From Helicobacter baculiformis (GTDB taxonomy: Bacteria > Campylobacterota > Campylobacteria > Campylobacterales > Helicobacteraceae), in the NCBI RefSeq assembly GCF_900197685.1, contig NZ_FZMF01000002.1, forward strand, positions 62,001 to 126,000: a stretch of DNA of 64,000 nt, given 5' to 3'. Below, in pieces: positions 43,194 to 51,179 of this stretch. Position 1 is the stretch's first letter, and every line of letters begins with the position of its first letter. A program made the position numbers and the translations under genes. The notes under the pieces are model-generated. The model saw only the letters and a list, made by a program, of their open reading frames with translations. It made no database searches and was not told the DNA's origin.

Positions 43194-43808
43194 TTAATTT
43201 ACAATCATCATTATGGGAAAGAGACACAATAAAATAGCTATAGCTATGGAACAGCGCTCAAGCCAATGTGCGTTTTTAATGGGATAAGTGCAAAACACGC
43301 AAAAAAGTATAACGCCACAGTAGATTAGCGTGGTTAACATGATGATAGCGATTGAAGGCGGAATGAAAAAGAGCCACCATTTTTTATCGCCAATATATGC
43401 CCAAAAGATGAGAGCTCCTACACTAAATGTGATTGCTCCCATGTATCTTGGGGGAGGGGGAGAGCCATAGTAACACAGCACAAATCCTAAAACAATGAGT
43501 CCTAAAGAGATGTGTTTATTAGGACATAACGCTAAAATGATAGCACCCATCTCAAGGCACATTACGAAAGGAAATACATCAATCCATCGTGCGCGCAAAC
43601 CATCGTGAATAAAAACGATGTAAAACACGATCCAGGCAAACGAAAAAATATTGGCGGCATGTAAAGCTTGTTTACCAAACAGCTTGTCGTCCATTAAAAT
43701 CCCTGCTGAGTTTGAACTATCACGCTCCAAACTCAACCTATCATACACAAACAAAATAATAAGGGATATCAACACTAACCCCAAGAACAAGAAAAAAATT
43801 TTCAACAT
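43194..43808 (-). CDS. Multi-helix membrane protein, family 2 copy c, with a family 1-like N-terminal helix
   Basis: 204 aa in this frame. From residue 39 (ATG 43694, preceded by GGGATTTTA) it is an ordinary family 2 protein: LFGKQALHAANIFSFAWIV, GAIILALCPNKHISLGLIVLGF, PPPPRYMG, GDKKWWLFFIPP, CTYPIKNAHWLERC. The first 38 residues form one helix (MLKIFFLFLGLVLISLIILFVY) that resembles the first helix of family 1, with its own ribosome site (AAGGATTA) before 43808. Either a fusion of the two families or a gene with two starts. Confidence 0.6.
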   Translation of the reverse strand: MLKIFFLFLGLVLISLIILFVYDRLSLERDSSNSAGILMDDKLFGKQALHAANIFSFAWIVFYIVFIHDGLRARWIDVFPFVMCLEMGAIILALCPNKHISLGLIVLGFVLCYYGSPPPPRYMGAITFSVGALIFWAYIGDKKWWLFFIPPSIAIIMLTTLIYCGVILFCVFCTYPIKNAHWLERCSIAIAILLCLFPIMMIVN

Positions 43809-43838
43809 TAATCCTTACTAGGGCATAGAACGCAAGCC

Positions 43839-44111
43839 TTAAATAAATAAGGCATACCACAGCACCACAGCTAGAGCATAAAAAACCCCGCTAATGACAC
43901 AACGCCACGCCCAAACTTCGCTAGGCGCATGGCGCTTGTAAATCTTAAAAATGGGATAAAAGGACAAGCCCCCTAAGATCAATGAAGCGATAAGGGCGAG
44001 GTTAAGATCACTAACAATGCAAAGAACCAGCACGCAAAAGAAAAGGCACGCTGCAAAAGTAACAAAGGGCATGAGCACCAACTCCAAGCAAAACAATGTC
44101 GTCTTTTTCAT
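43839..44111 (-). CDS. Small membrane protein, family 1 copy E
   Basis: 90 aa. FCLELVLMPFVTFAAC, LNLALIASLILG, the signature LSFYPIFKIYKRH, then WAWRCVISGVFYALAVVLW. It lacks the terminal cysteine. The first helix is three residues shorter than in most copies (VLVLMP becomes VLMP). It lies 9 bp after copy F. Three membrane helices; function unknown. Confidence 0.6.
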   Translation of the reverse strand: MKKTTLFCLELVLMPFVTFAACLFFCVLVLCIVSDLNLALIASLILGGLSFYPIFKIYKRHAPSEVWAWRCVISGVFYALAVVLWYALFI

Positions 44112-44120
44112 TTTATGCTC

Positions 44121-44423
44121 CTAACAACGAAACGATTGCATGTCTAAAAGTAGTCCCCCTATAATCAGCAAGTACACCACAACCATCATATTAGTGTACA
44201 TACTGATCTTGCAATTCAAAGCCCAAGTCTTACTAGAGGCGGTGTATTGATAGATTTTGACAAGGGGCACAAAAGAGAGAGCCCCTAAGAGCACATCACT
44301 CAGACAGGCTAAACGCACATGGCAAGGACCAAAGTATATCATCGCTTTTGAACACACCCAAAAAGTTAAAAGGGGCATGAGCACCAACACCGCCCCCAAG
44401 CAAAACGCCTTAGTCTTTTTCAT
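44121..44423 (-). CDS. Small membrane protein, family 1 copy F
   Basis: 100 aa. FCLGAVLVLMPLLTFWVC, CHVRLACLSDVLLG, LSFVPLVKIYQYT, then WALNCKISMYTNMMVVVYLL, ending in a cysteine (SFRC). Same N-terminal MKKT start as copy E. ATG 44423 is preceded by an AGGGGTTATG-type site. Three membrane helices; function unknown. Confidence 0.6.
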   Translation of the reverse strand: MKKTKAFCLGAVLVLMPLLTFWVCSKAMIYFGPCHVRLACLSDVLLGALSFVPLVKIYQYTASSKTWALNCKISMYTNMMVVVYLLIIGGLLLDMQSFRC

Positions 44424-44438
44424 AACCCCTAAAACATC

Positions 44439-44867
44439 TTAGTCGGGAAACCTAGTAGCGCGACCCAAACACTCAGGGCACTGCTGTCCGATACAACTAT
44501 CTTTATCCTTCACAGGGTCTGTAGGACAAGGGCTCTCATAACACATCCCCTCACACACGCACCGCTCTGCATAGCAAGGGCGATCCCAAACCCCAAGCCC
44601 CACAAAAAACCCACTCAGCACCACTAATAAGGTGAAAATCCCGCTCATTTTACAGCCAAAAGCCCAGCCCGTGCGCTTGTAAATCCCAAAAACTAACAAA
44701 AGAAACAGCGCGCCTAAGGGCACTTGGCTTAAAGCTGCTAAGTGAGAATGGCAGGCATTCACAAGTTGCCTCCCCACAAACAAACACGCCCCAAACGCCA
44801 AAACAGGCATCAACCCCAACACTAGCCCCAAAAGCTCTAGAAACCCTTGTCTATTTTTCATCACCAA
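44439..44867 (-). CDS. Small membrane protein, family 1 copy G, with Cys-rich tail
   Basis: 142 aa, the longest family 1 copy. Residues ~10-92 are the family body (LLGLVLGLMPVLAFGAC, CHSHLAALSQVPLG, IYKRTGWAFGCKMSG, TLLVVLSGFFVGLG). In place of the usual terminal cysteine a ~45-residue hydrophilic tail follows with eight cysteines (RPCYAERCVCEGMCYESPC, then SCIGQQCPEC). The tail could bind metal or form disulfides; it looks acquired or evolved by extension. The LSFLPI motif is altered to LFLLLV. Function unknown. Confidence 0.6.
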   Translation of the reverse strand: MVMKNRQGFLELLGLVLGLMPVLAFGACLFVGRQLVNACHSHLAALSQVPLGALFLLLVFGIYKRTGWAFGCKMSGIFTLLVVLSGFFVGLGVWDRPCYAERCVCEGMCYESPCPTDPVKDKDSCIGQQCPECLGRATRFPD

Positions 44868-44872
44868 CCTTT

Positions 44873-45154
44873 TTAATATGTGTGGGATGCTATCATATAG
44901 CAGAATACCATCACTAATCCATTAAAACCCCCACTCAGCACACAGCCAAAAGCCCGACCCGTGTGTTTATAAATCTCTCTAATGGGTAAAAAAGACAGCG
45001 CGCCCAGCACCGCTACGCTCGCACTCCCCAAAATATGCGCATGGCAACCACACTCATGCAATGTTTCTATCACCCCAAAACACATACACAGAGTGAAAAA
45101 GGGCATTGACACCAACACTAGCCCTGAGAGAGACGCTTCTTTAGTTTTCACCAC
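44873..45154 (-). CDS. Small membrane protein, family 1 copy H
   Basis: 93 aa. SGLVLVSMPFFTLCMCFGVI, a His/Cys-rich loop (HECGCHAHILGS), LSFLPIREIYKHT, then AFGCVLSGGFNGLVMVF. The FLPIREIYK form is shared with copies I and J, so H, I and J form a subgroup nearest to uvrB. Three helices; start 5 bp before the array's copy G. Function unknown. Confidence 0.6.
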   Translation of the reverse strand: MVKTKEASLSGLVLVSMPFFTLCMCFGVIETLHECGCHAHILGSASVAVLGALSFLPIREIYKHTGRAFGCVLSGGFNGLVMVFCYMIASHTY

Positions 45155-45184
45155 TCACCTTTTTATATTGTATATGGAGTGCTA

Positions 45185-45466
45185 TCAAAATATTATGTGT
45201 AATAATATTGTAGGAAATAATATTACGCTCCCTGCATTAAAAATCCCACTCACCACACAGGCATCACGCCAACCCGTGTATTTATAAATCTCCCTAATGG
45301 GCAAAAAAGACAGCCCATACAACACCCATACACCCATTGAGGCTATATTTCCCAAAACCCCGCAACTATAATCAAACGACATTGCGATTATCCCAAAAAA
45401 CATACATGTCGTGAAGAGCGGCATTAATACCAACACCAGCCCTAAGAGCACTTGTTTAGTTTTCAT
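45185..45466 (-). CDS. Small membrane protein, family 1 copy I
   Basis: 93 aa. LLGLVLVLMPLFTTCMFFGIIAM, a DYSCGVLGNI loop, LYGLSFLPIREIYKYTGWRDAC and a VVSGIFNAGSVILF third helix. Protein and DNA are nearly identical to copy J, down to synonymous positions in the REIYKYTGWRDAC part, so these are a recent tandem duplicate. Spaced 21 bp from J. Function unknown. Confidence 0.6.
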   Translation of the reverse strand: MKTKQVLLGLVLVLMPLFTTCMFFGIIAMSFDYSCGVLGNIASMGVWVLYGLSFLPIREIYKYTGWRDACVVSGIFNAGSVILFPTILLHIIF

Positions 45467-45487
45467 GGCTTACCTTTTAATGTAATT

Positions 45488-45784
45488 TTATATATGGAGT
45501 TCTATCATTATCATTTTTATATAGAGTAATATCATGGGGACGAGTATTACGCTCCCTGCATTAACAATCCCACTCACCACACAGGCATCACGCCAACCCG
45601 TGTATTTATAAATCTCTCTAATGGGCAAAAAAGACAGCCCATACAACACCACTATGCCCATCAAGACTATATTTGCCAAAGCCCCGCAACTATAATCAAG
45701 CGATATTACGATTATCCCAATGCACATACACGCCGTGAAGAGGGGCATGAGCACCAACGCCAGCCCTAAGAAAAATTTTTTCAT
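45488..45784 (-). CDS. Small membrane protein, family 1 copy J
   Basis: 98 aa. The start is ATG 45784, 4 bp after the uvrB stop; the frame is open to 45841 only because it overlaps uvrB. MKKFFLGLALVLMPLFTAC, DYSCGALANI, LYGLSFLPIREIYKYTGWRDAC, VVSGIVNAGSVILVP. First gene of the array in transcription order and likely cotranscribed with uvrB. The C-terminal KMIMIELHI is specific to this copy. Confidence 0.6.
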   Translation of the reverse strand: MKKFFLGLALVLMPLFTACMCIGIIVISLDYSCGALANIVLMGIVVLYGLSFLPIREIYKYTGWRDACVVSGIVNAGSVILVPMILLYIKMIMIELHI

Positions 45785-45788
45785 CAAT

Positions 45789-47762
45789 CTACAACCCTCT
45801 AATCCGTGCGATCTCATCGCGCAATCTTGCCGCCTCTTCAAAGTCCAACACCTTAGCGCGTTGTTGCATTTGCGCCCTTAAAGTTTTGATCAAGCGATCT
45901 TTTTCGCTCTTGGGCATTTTTTCTAGGGCTTTGGAGCGTTTGGGCTTTGCAGGCAGGCTATCAATCAACTCCTCTTCCACATGCCTTTGCACACTTTTAG
46001 GCTCAATGCCATGTTCTGCATTAAAGGCTTTTTGTTTAGCCCGTCTCTCATCGCTAATTTGCATCGCCCTTTGCATGCTTGCTGTGATCTTGTCTGCATA
46101 AAAGATCACCTTGCCATGTACATGCCGTGCGGCGCGCCCCATTGTCTGAATTAAGCTGGTTTCACTGCGCAAAAAGCCTTCTTTGTCCGCATCCAAGATC
46201 GCCACTAAGGACACTTCAGGCAAGTCTAACCCCTCTCTTAACAAGTTGATCCCAATGAGCACATCAAAAACCCCTAATCTAAGCTCTCTAATCAAATGGT
46301 TGCGCTCAATGGCATCAATATCGCTATGCAGATACTGCACCCTCAAGCCCCATTCTAAATAGTGCTTGCACAACTCCTCAGCCATGCGCTTAGTCAAGGT
46401 GGTTACTAACACGCGCTCTTTTCTTGCCACCACCTCTTTAATAGTTTCGTATAAATCCCGCACTTGGTTAGCAATAGGGCGCACTTCGTATTCGGGGTCT
46501 AGTAACCCGGTGGGGCGGATGATCTGTTCAGCGATATACCCTTGTGAGAGTTCTAATTCTAGGGGGTTGGGGGTGGCTGAGACAAAGAGAAAATGGGGGG
46601 GTTTGGCGATAAACTCCTCGTATTGAAGGGGGCGATTATCCAGCGCGCAAGGCAATCTAAAGCCATAATCTACCAAGACCTGCTTACGGCTCAAGTCCCC
46701 CGCATACATCCCCCTAAATTGGGGCAGACTCACATGCGACTCATCTACGATCACCAAAAAGGGGCGTTGCTTTTGGGCGAAGTAATCCATCAAAGTATAG
46801 GGGGTCTCCCCCCCTTGTTTGCCCGTGAAGTGGCGCGCGTAATTCTCAATGCCCTTACAAATGCCTGTGGCACTAATCATTTCTAAATCAAATTCAGTAC
46901 GGGTTTTGAGGCGCTCATACTCTAGGGGCTTTTGGGCTTGTTTGAAAAAGCTTAGGCGCGCTTGCAATTCTTGTTCAATGTCTTTAATGGCTTGTTGCAA
47001 ACGCTCCGGGCTCACAATAAAGGCGTTTGCCGCATAGAGGGGGTAAGAGTCTAGTTGCTTTAAGGGGGTGTTTTCTAACGCGTCCATGCTGGTGATGCGC
47101 TCGATCTCATCGCCAAAAAATTCTACACGGATAAAGTTTTCATCATTGTAAGCGGGGAAAATATCCACGCACTCCCCCACCGCCCTAAACTTGCCCCGCT
47201 CTAAGATGTCTTGGCGACTATAACCCATTTCTACCAGTTTGAGCAAGAATTGCTTATAAGGGCGCACCTGCCCCACTTGGATTTTTTCTAGCATGCTCAA
47301 ATACTCCCCCGGGTTGCCCAGCCCATAATTAGCCGAGACGCTAGCGACCACAATCACATCATCATAGCTTAATAGCGAAGTGACCGCGCTCAAGCGCAGG
47401 CGTTCTAAATCCTCATTGATGGAGCTGTCTTTTTCTATGAATAGATCGCGTCTAGGGATGTAGGACTCGGGCTGGTAATAATCAAAGTGGGAGATAAAGT
47501 ATTCTACATGGTTTTTAGGGAAGAAGCCTTTGAACTCGCTATAAAGCTGGGCACAGAGGGTTTTATTATGGCTCATGATCAAAGTGGGCATTTGCAAGCG
47601 CGCGATCAAATTAGCCATGCTAAAGGTCTTGCCCGAACCCGTAACCCCGATCAAAGTTTGATAACGCGCCCCTTGTGCCACCCCCTCGCTCAAAATTTGC
47701 ACGACTTTTTCTTGCTCTAAACTCATCGCATAGGGGGCGTGTAATTGAAAAATTGACATCAT
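45789..47762 (-). CDS. uvrB: Excinuclease ABC subunit B
   Basis: 657 aa, normal size. UvrB opens damaged DNA with UvrA and UvrC. Seen: Walker [13 protein letters not shown] (~40), the beta-hairpin region (YYQPESYIP), Walker B/DEAD-like [10 protein letters not shown] (~340), [14 protein letters not shown] and QTMGRAARH helicase motifs, and the C-terminal UVR motif ([16 protein letters not shown]). It precedes the small membrane-protein array by 4 bp. Upstream, 110 bp, is the secreted SH3-like gene transcribed divergently... on the same minus strand. Confidence 0.97.
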   Translation of the reverse strand: MMSIFQLHAPYAMSLEQEKVVQILSEGVAQGARYQTLIGVTGSGKTFSMANLIARLQMPTLIMSHNKTLCAQLYSEFKGFFPKNHVEYFISHFDYYQPESYIPRRDLFIEKDSSINEDLERLRLSAVTSLLSYDDVIVVASVSANYGLGNPGEYLSMLEKIQVGQVRPYKQFLLKLVEMGYSRQDILERGKFRAVGECVDIFPAYNDENFIRVEFFGDEIERITSMDALENTPLKQLDSYPLYAANAFIVSPERLQQAIKDIEQELQARLSFFKQAQKPLEYERLKTRTEFDLEMISATGICKGIENYARHFTGKQGGETPYTLMDYFAQKQRPFLVIVDESHVSLPQFRGMYAGDLSRKQVLVDYGFRLPCALDNRPLQYEEFIAKPPHFLFVSATPNPLELELSQGYIAEQIIRPTGLLDPEYEVRPIANQVRDLYETIKEVVARKERVLVTTLTKRMAEELCKHYLEWGLRVQYLHSDIDAIERNHLIRELRLGVFDVLIGINLLREGLDLPEVSLVAILDADKEGFLRSETSLIQTMGRAARHVHGKVIFYADKITASMQRAMQISDERRAKQKAFNAEHGIEPKSVQRHVEEELIDSLPAKPKRSKALEKMPKSEKDRLIKTLRAQMQQRAKVLDFEEAARLRDEIARIRGL

Positions 47763-47875
47763 CTCTCTTTTTGCTAATCATAGCACACCCTAAGGGGGGA
47801 GTTTTCTAACTAATTTTGTCCTTACCATACAAACAATCCCAAAAATCCAAAGAGCCATAAATCACACGCATTTTT

Positions 47876-48580
47876 TCAAGGTAAATTTGATATTCTGAAA
47901 CTCTCAATCCATGATTTAATAATCTCGCCGTTTTTGCGCCTAAAAGCGATAAAACTAAATGCGTCTTGTTGTTGTAAAAGATATACCCTGTCTTTGGGGA
48001 TTAAAAAGAGATCGTTGATCTTGCAATGCTTGTTAGGGGCGGAGTAAAAATATGCCCTGCCCTTGCCTACAATGGTTTTTAGGGGGTGGGCTTGTACCTC
48101 CTGATCTTTAAAGCGCGCCTGCAAGGCTTTAGTTTGGCTAGCATCGCAAAATTGCAAACATGTTGCTAGTTGGTGGGCGTATTGTAAGGGGAAGGTGAGA
48201 TTAACCCTGTTTAAATCTTGTAATTTATGCGTTTTGAGATCATAATTTGCCCAGCCTATTGTGCCTGTGCCTAAAAACTCAGGGTGCTTGGGGTCTTGTT
48301 GCCAGTTAAAATACAATTTAGCCATAATATGGTTTTGATCCCATGTGTCTATGTAGTAGGAGATATGTGCTTTGAGCCACTTTACGCCCTTGTGATCGCT
48401 ATCCCACTGCTTAAAATTAAAAGAGCTATGCTCCACCAAAGAGATAAATTTTAAGACACATTCAGAATTGACATGTCCGGGGAAATCAATTTGAGTTGGG
48501 GTGGCTTCTTGGGCGTAAGCTAGGGCGATACAGATGATCCAACCGATCCAAAACCCCACTTGCATTGACGGCGGGTTCAT
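47876..48580 (-). CDS. Secreted protein with SH3-like C terminus
   Basis: 234 aa. A signal peptide at ~1-23 (FWIGWIICIALAYAQ). The middle (residues ~60-170) is not recognised. The C-terminal ~60 residues (GRAYFYSAPNKHCKINDLFL, then KDRVYLLQQ..FSFIAFRRKNGE) follow the strand pattern of bacterial SH3-like domains, often found in cell-wall-associated periplasmic proteins. A divergence-free neighbourhood: the gene lies between uvrB and the WlbA-like gene on the same strand. Function unknown. Confidence 0.6.
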   Translation of the reverse strand: MNPPSMQVGFWIGWIICIALAYAQEATPTQIDFPGHVNSECVLKFISLVEHSSFNFKQWDSDHKGVKWLKAHISYYIDTWDQNHIMAKLYFNWQQDPKHPEFLGTGTIGWANYDLKTHKLQDLNRVNLTFPLQYAHQLATCLQFCDASQTKALQARFKDQEVQAHPLKTIVGKGRAYFYSAPNKHCKINDLFLIPKDRVYLLQQQDAFSFIAFRRKNGEIIKSWIESFRISNLP

Positions 48581-48659
48581 TATATTTTGGGATAAAAAAA
48601 AGGCTTAGGACTGAGACACTCTAGAGAAAATCTTCGCTAGAGTTGTTTTTCAACCTCTT

Positions 48660-49616
48660 TTATTCCGACACATCGTCATGCAAGACCTTATGACACAGAG
48701 GATGACAACTTTCCTCTGGATTGCTAGGAGACATGCACCTAATGGCATTTACCAATTCGATAGCTGCGCGTGCGTCTTCCACCCCTATACCATCGCCTTC
48801 TAAGATTTGTTTGTAACTTTGAGTGTGCAAATCGTCAAAGCCATCACTGAAATCAATCTCATTACCCTCTGAGATTAAAGATCGGTATGCGCTATCGCGG
48901 TGCACGCCCAAGTGCTCAGGATTGATAGACAGAAACCAAGAAATCCTAGCATGCTTTAGGGTTAAAAACCCTCCCATGCAATCATTTTGGTGCACATGCA
49001 CGACATTATCCACCACATCCCCAAAAATATCCAACAGGATATCAAAGAAATGAACGCCAATGTTGGCGGCTAACCCTCCACTTTTATTCTCATCGCCCTT
49101 CCAAGAGTTTAGATACCACTTTCCGCGCAAGATCAGATATGTTAAAGAAATTTCATAAACCTTAGAGGGGTCTTTAAGCAATTCTGCAGACACATTTTCT
49201 TTAAGAGCGATGATGTTAGGGTGCAGGCGTAATTGCAAAATATTGAAAACCCGTCTTTGATATTTTTTTTCTAATGCACTGATCTCCTCAAGCTCGCTAG
49301 GATCAAGCACCAAAGGTTTCTCACAAATTACATGGATGCCATGTGAAAGTGCAAATTCGATATGTTCAAAATGTAAATAATTGGGACTACAAATCACCAT
49401 GTAATCTAAAAACTTTTCCCGCTCCTTGCAATCTTGCAAATACTGATGTAAATCTTCAAGATCGCTGAAAAACTCACAATCAAGCCCATATTGATCTAAA
49501 ACCCGTACACTATCGTGAATATCCATAGCACAATCAAGAACATGCCCTAGTTCTCGGATAGCCTGTAGATGTTTGGGGGCGATAAAGCCTCCCACCCCAA
49601 TAACCCCAAATAACAT
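48660..49616 (-). CDS. WlbA/WbpB-like UDP-sugar 3-dehydrogenase (Gfo/Idh/MocA family)
   Basis: 318 aa. N-terminal Rossmann fold (FGVIGVGGFIAPKH, residues 3-16) and the CEKPL motif (~98) typical of Gfo/Idh/MocA oxidoreductases. The C-terminal half has GKWYLNSWKGDENKSGG and NIGVHFFDIL, characteristic of UDP-N-acetyl-glucosaminuronate 3-dehydrogenases in the diamino-uronic acid pathway. Such sugars go to LPS O-antigen or glycoprotein glycans. The transaminase, acetyltransferase and epimerase partners are not in the window, so it is an orphan here. Confidence 0.75.
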   Translation of the reverse strand: MLFGVIGVGGFIAPKHLQAIRELGHVLDCAMDIHDSVRVLDQYGLDCEFFSDLEDLHQYLQDCKEREKFLDYMVICSPNYLHFEHIEFALSHGIHVICEKPLVLDPSELEEISALEKKYQRRVFNILQLRLHPNIIALKENVSAELLKDPSKVYEISLTYLILRGKWYLNSWKGDENKSGGLAANIGVHFFDILLDIFGDVVDNVVHVHQNDCMGGFLTLKHARISWFLSINPEHLGVHRDSAYRSLISEGNEIDFSDGFDDLHTQSYKQILEGDGIGVEDARAAIELVNAIRCMSPSNPEESCHPLCHKVLHDDVSE

Positions 49617-49743
49617 GTGTACGCTCCTTAGACATGATTGGCAATGGTAACAAAAGTAAGTTAAGGCGGTTCTTTAAATGCTAAACAATTTCCTAGCAAG
49701 AGGACATTACCTCTTGAAGTTCAGACATGGCAACTTTGGTAAT

Positions 49744-51150
49744 TTAACATCTAGGAATGTGTACATTGACCGCCAAGCCCCCCAAAGAGGTTTCGCGGTA
49801 TTTAGAATCGATGGATTTGCCCACCTGCAACATCGTCAAGATCACCTCATCTAAGCCAACTTTGGCTTGATAGCCATGCTCTAGGGCTAGGCGCGCCGCC
49901 GTAACGGCTTTGATTGCCCCCACTACATTGCGCTCAATGCAGGGGATTTGAACTAGCCCCCCCACCGGATCGCAAGTGAGCCCTAAATGGTGCTCCATAG
50001 CGATCTCTGCCGCGCTCAACACTTGATGCACTCCTGCGCCCATCACAAAGGCAAAACCAGCCGCCGCCATAGAAGAAGCCGCGCCCACCTCTGCCTGACA
50101 CCCCGCTTCTGCCCCACTGATCGAGCCGTTCTTTTTGTAGAGATAGCCAATCGCACAGCATGTCAGCAAGAAATGTACAATCTCCTCTTGACTTAAAGGC
50201 TTGATATGGCGATGGCAGTAAAGCAACACGGCGGGCACAACCCCACACGCGCCATTGGTGGGCGCGGTAACAACCTTGTTACCGCAGGCATTTTCTTCGC
50301 TAATGGCGCGCGCGTACATGGTCATGTAATCCATCACCGCTAGGGGGTCTTGCGGGTTGGATTGGCTAGCGATGCGCTCTTGGATACTAGGGGCTAAACG
50401 CTCCATACCAATACACCCGGGCAAGCGTTTATCCTTAGCATGCACCCCGCTCTCAAAGCAGGCTAGCATGGCTTCATACACTTCTAAGCAGTGGTTCTTG
50501 GCATAATCCTCCCCAAAAAGCGCGCTTTCATGTTTTTGCACAATAGCGGCGATATGGCAATGGTGCTTGGCACATAGACTTTCTAGCTCTTTGGCATTAT
50601 TGAAGTCAAAGGGGGTGTGTTTGGCATGCGTGGGGCTAGATTTTCTATGTTGTAACTCCTCTTGGGTGTAGATAAACCCCCCCCCTGTGGAGTAGTAAAC
50701 TTCTTGAATCAACTCTTGCTCTTGCGCGTCAAAGGCGCGCACCACCATGCCATTTTCATGGAGACTCAAAGCCTTGTTTTCAAAGAGAATATCATGCGCA
50801 AAATCAAAGACAATATCATGGTGTTGGGCAAGATAAAGGCGTTGCTCTTTGAGCACCCTTTGTACAATTTGGTGGCGTTGCTCAACGCTGACTTTTCTAG
50901 CGCTGATCCCACTCAAACCCACCAAACATGCCAAATCGCTCAAATGCCCCTTACCCGTGAGAGCTAAAGAGCCATGCAAAGTAACCCGCGCGCGCGCCAC
51001 GCGTTCTAGCAACCCCTTTTCTTGCAACAGCGCACAAAAGCGCACACAAGCGTCCATAGGTCCGATGGTGTGTGAGGAGCTAGGTCCTATGCCGATTTTG
51101 AAGATAGAAGTCATAGACTGCGCATAGATTTCTTGTTGGGTGTTGTCCAT
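49744..51150 (-). CDS. sdaA: L-serine dehydratase (single-chain, iron-sulfur)
   Basis: 468 aa. It deaminates L-serine to pyruvate and ammonia. Seen: SIFKIGIGPSSSHTIGPM near residue 15, FESGVHAKDKRLPGCIGMERL (~225), the NKVVTAPTNGACGVVPAVL block (~285) and CDPVGGLVQIPCIERN (~410); the cysteines fit the [4Fe-4S] ligands of the family. It is 29 bp after sdaC on the same strand, as in H. pylori (sdaA/sdaC). A run of nine G on the coding strand (50687-50695 as C) falls in the STGGGFIY region. Confidence 0.96.
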   Translation of the reverse strand: MDNTQQEIYAQSMTSIFKIGIGPSSSHTIGPMDACVRFCALLQEKGLLERVARARVTLHGSLALTGKGHLSDLACLVGLSGISARKVSVEQRHQIVQRVLKEQRLYLAQHHDIVFDFAHDILFENKALSLHENGMVVRAFDAQEQELIQEVYYSTGGGFIYTQEELQHRKSSPTHAKHTPFDFNNAKELESLCAKHHCHIAAIVQKHESALFGEDYAKNHCLEVYEAMLACFESGVHAKDKRLPGCIGMERLAPSIQERIASQSNPQDPLAVMDYMTMYARAISEENACGNKVVTAPTNGACGVVPAVLLYCHRHIKPLSQEEIVHFLLTCCAIGYLYKKNGSISGAEAGCQAEVGAASSMAAAGFAFVMGAGVHQVLSAAEIAMEHHLGLTCDPVGGLVQIPCIERNVVGAIKAVTAARLALEHGYQAKVGLDEVILTMLQVGKSIDSKYRETSLGGLAVNVHIPRC

Positions 51151-51179
51151 CGATCATCCTTTCTTGCAGGTTAGCGCAA

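Noticed and set aside
39962-45784. Type I toxin-antitoxin interpretation of the small membrane proteins
   Set aside because: The proteins are 90-200 aa with three or more helices, much longer than typical type I toxins, and I saw no antisense promoter opposite them. It remains untested rather than disproved.
48615-48645. CTCTAG...CTAGAG hairpin as a terminator
   Set aside because: Its T-rich side is on the plus strand, but the neighbouring genes are on the minus strand.
49698-49715. AAGAGG...CCTCTT hairpin as sdaA terminator
   Set aside because: The stem is short and no T run follows on the minus strand.
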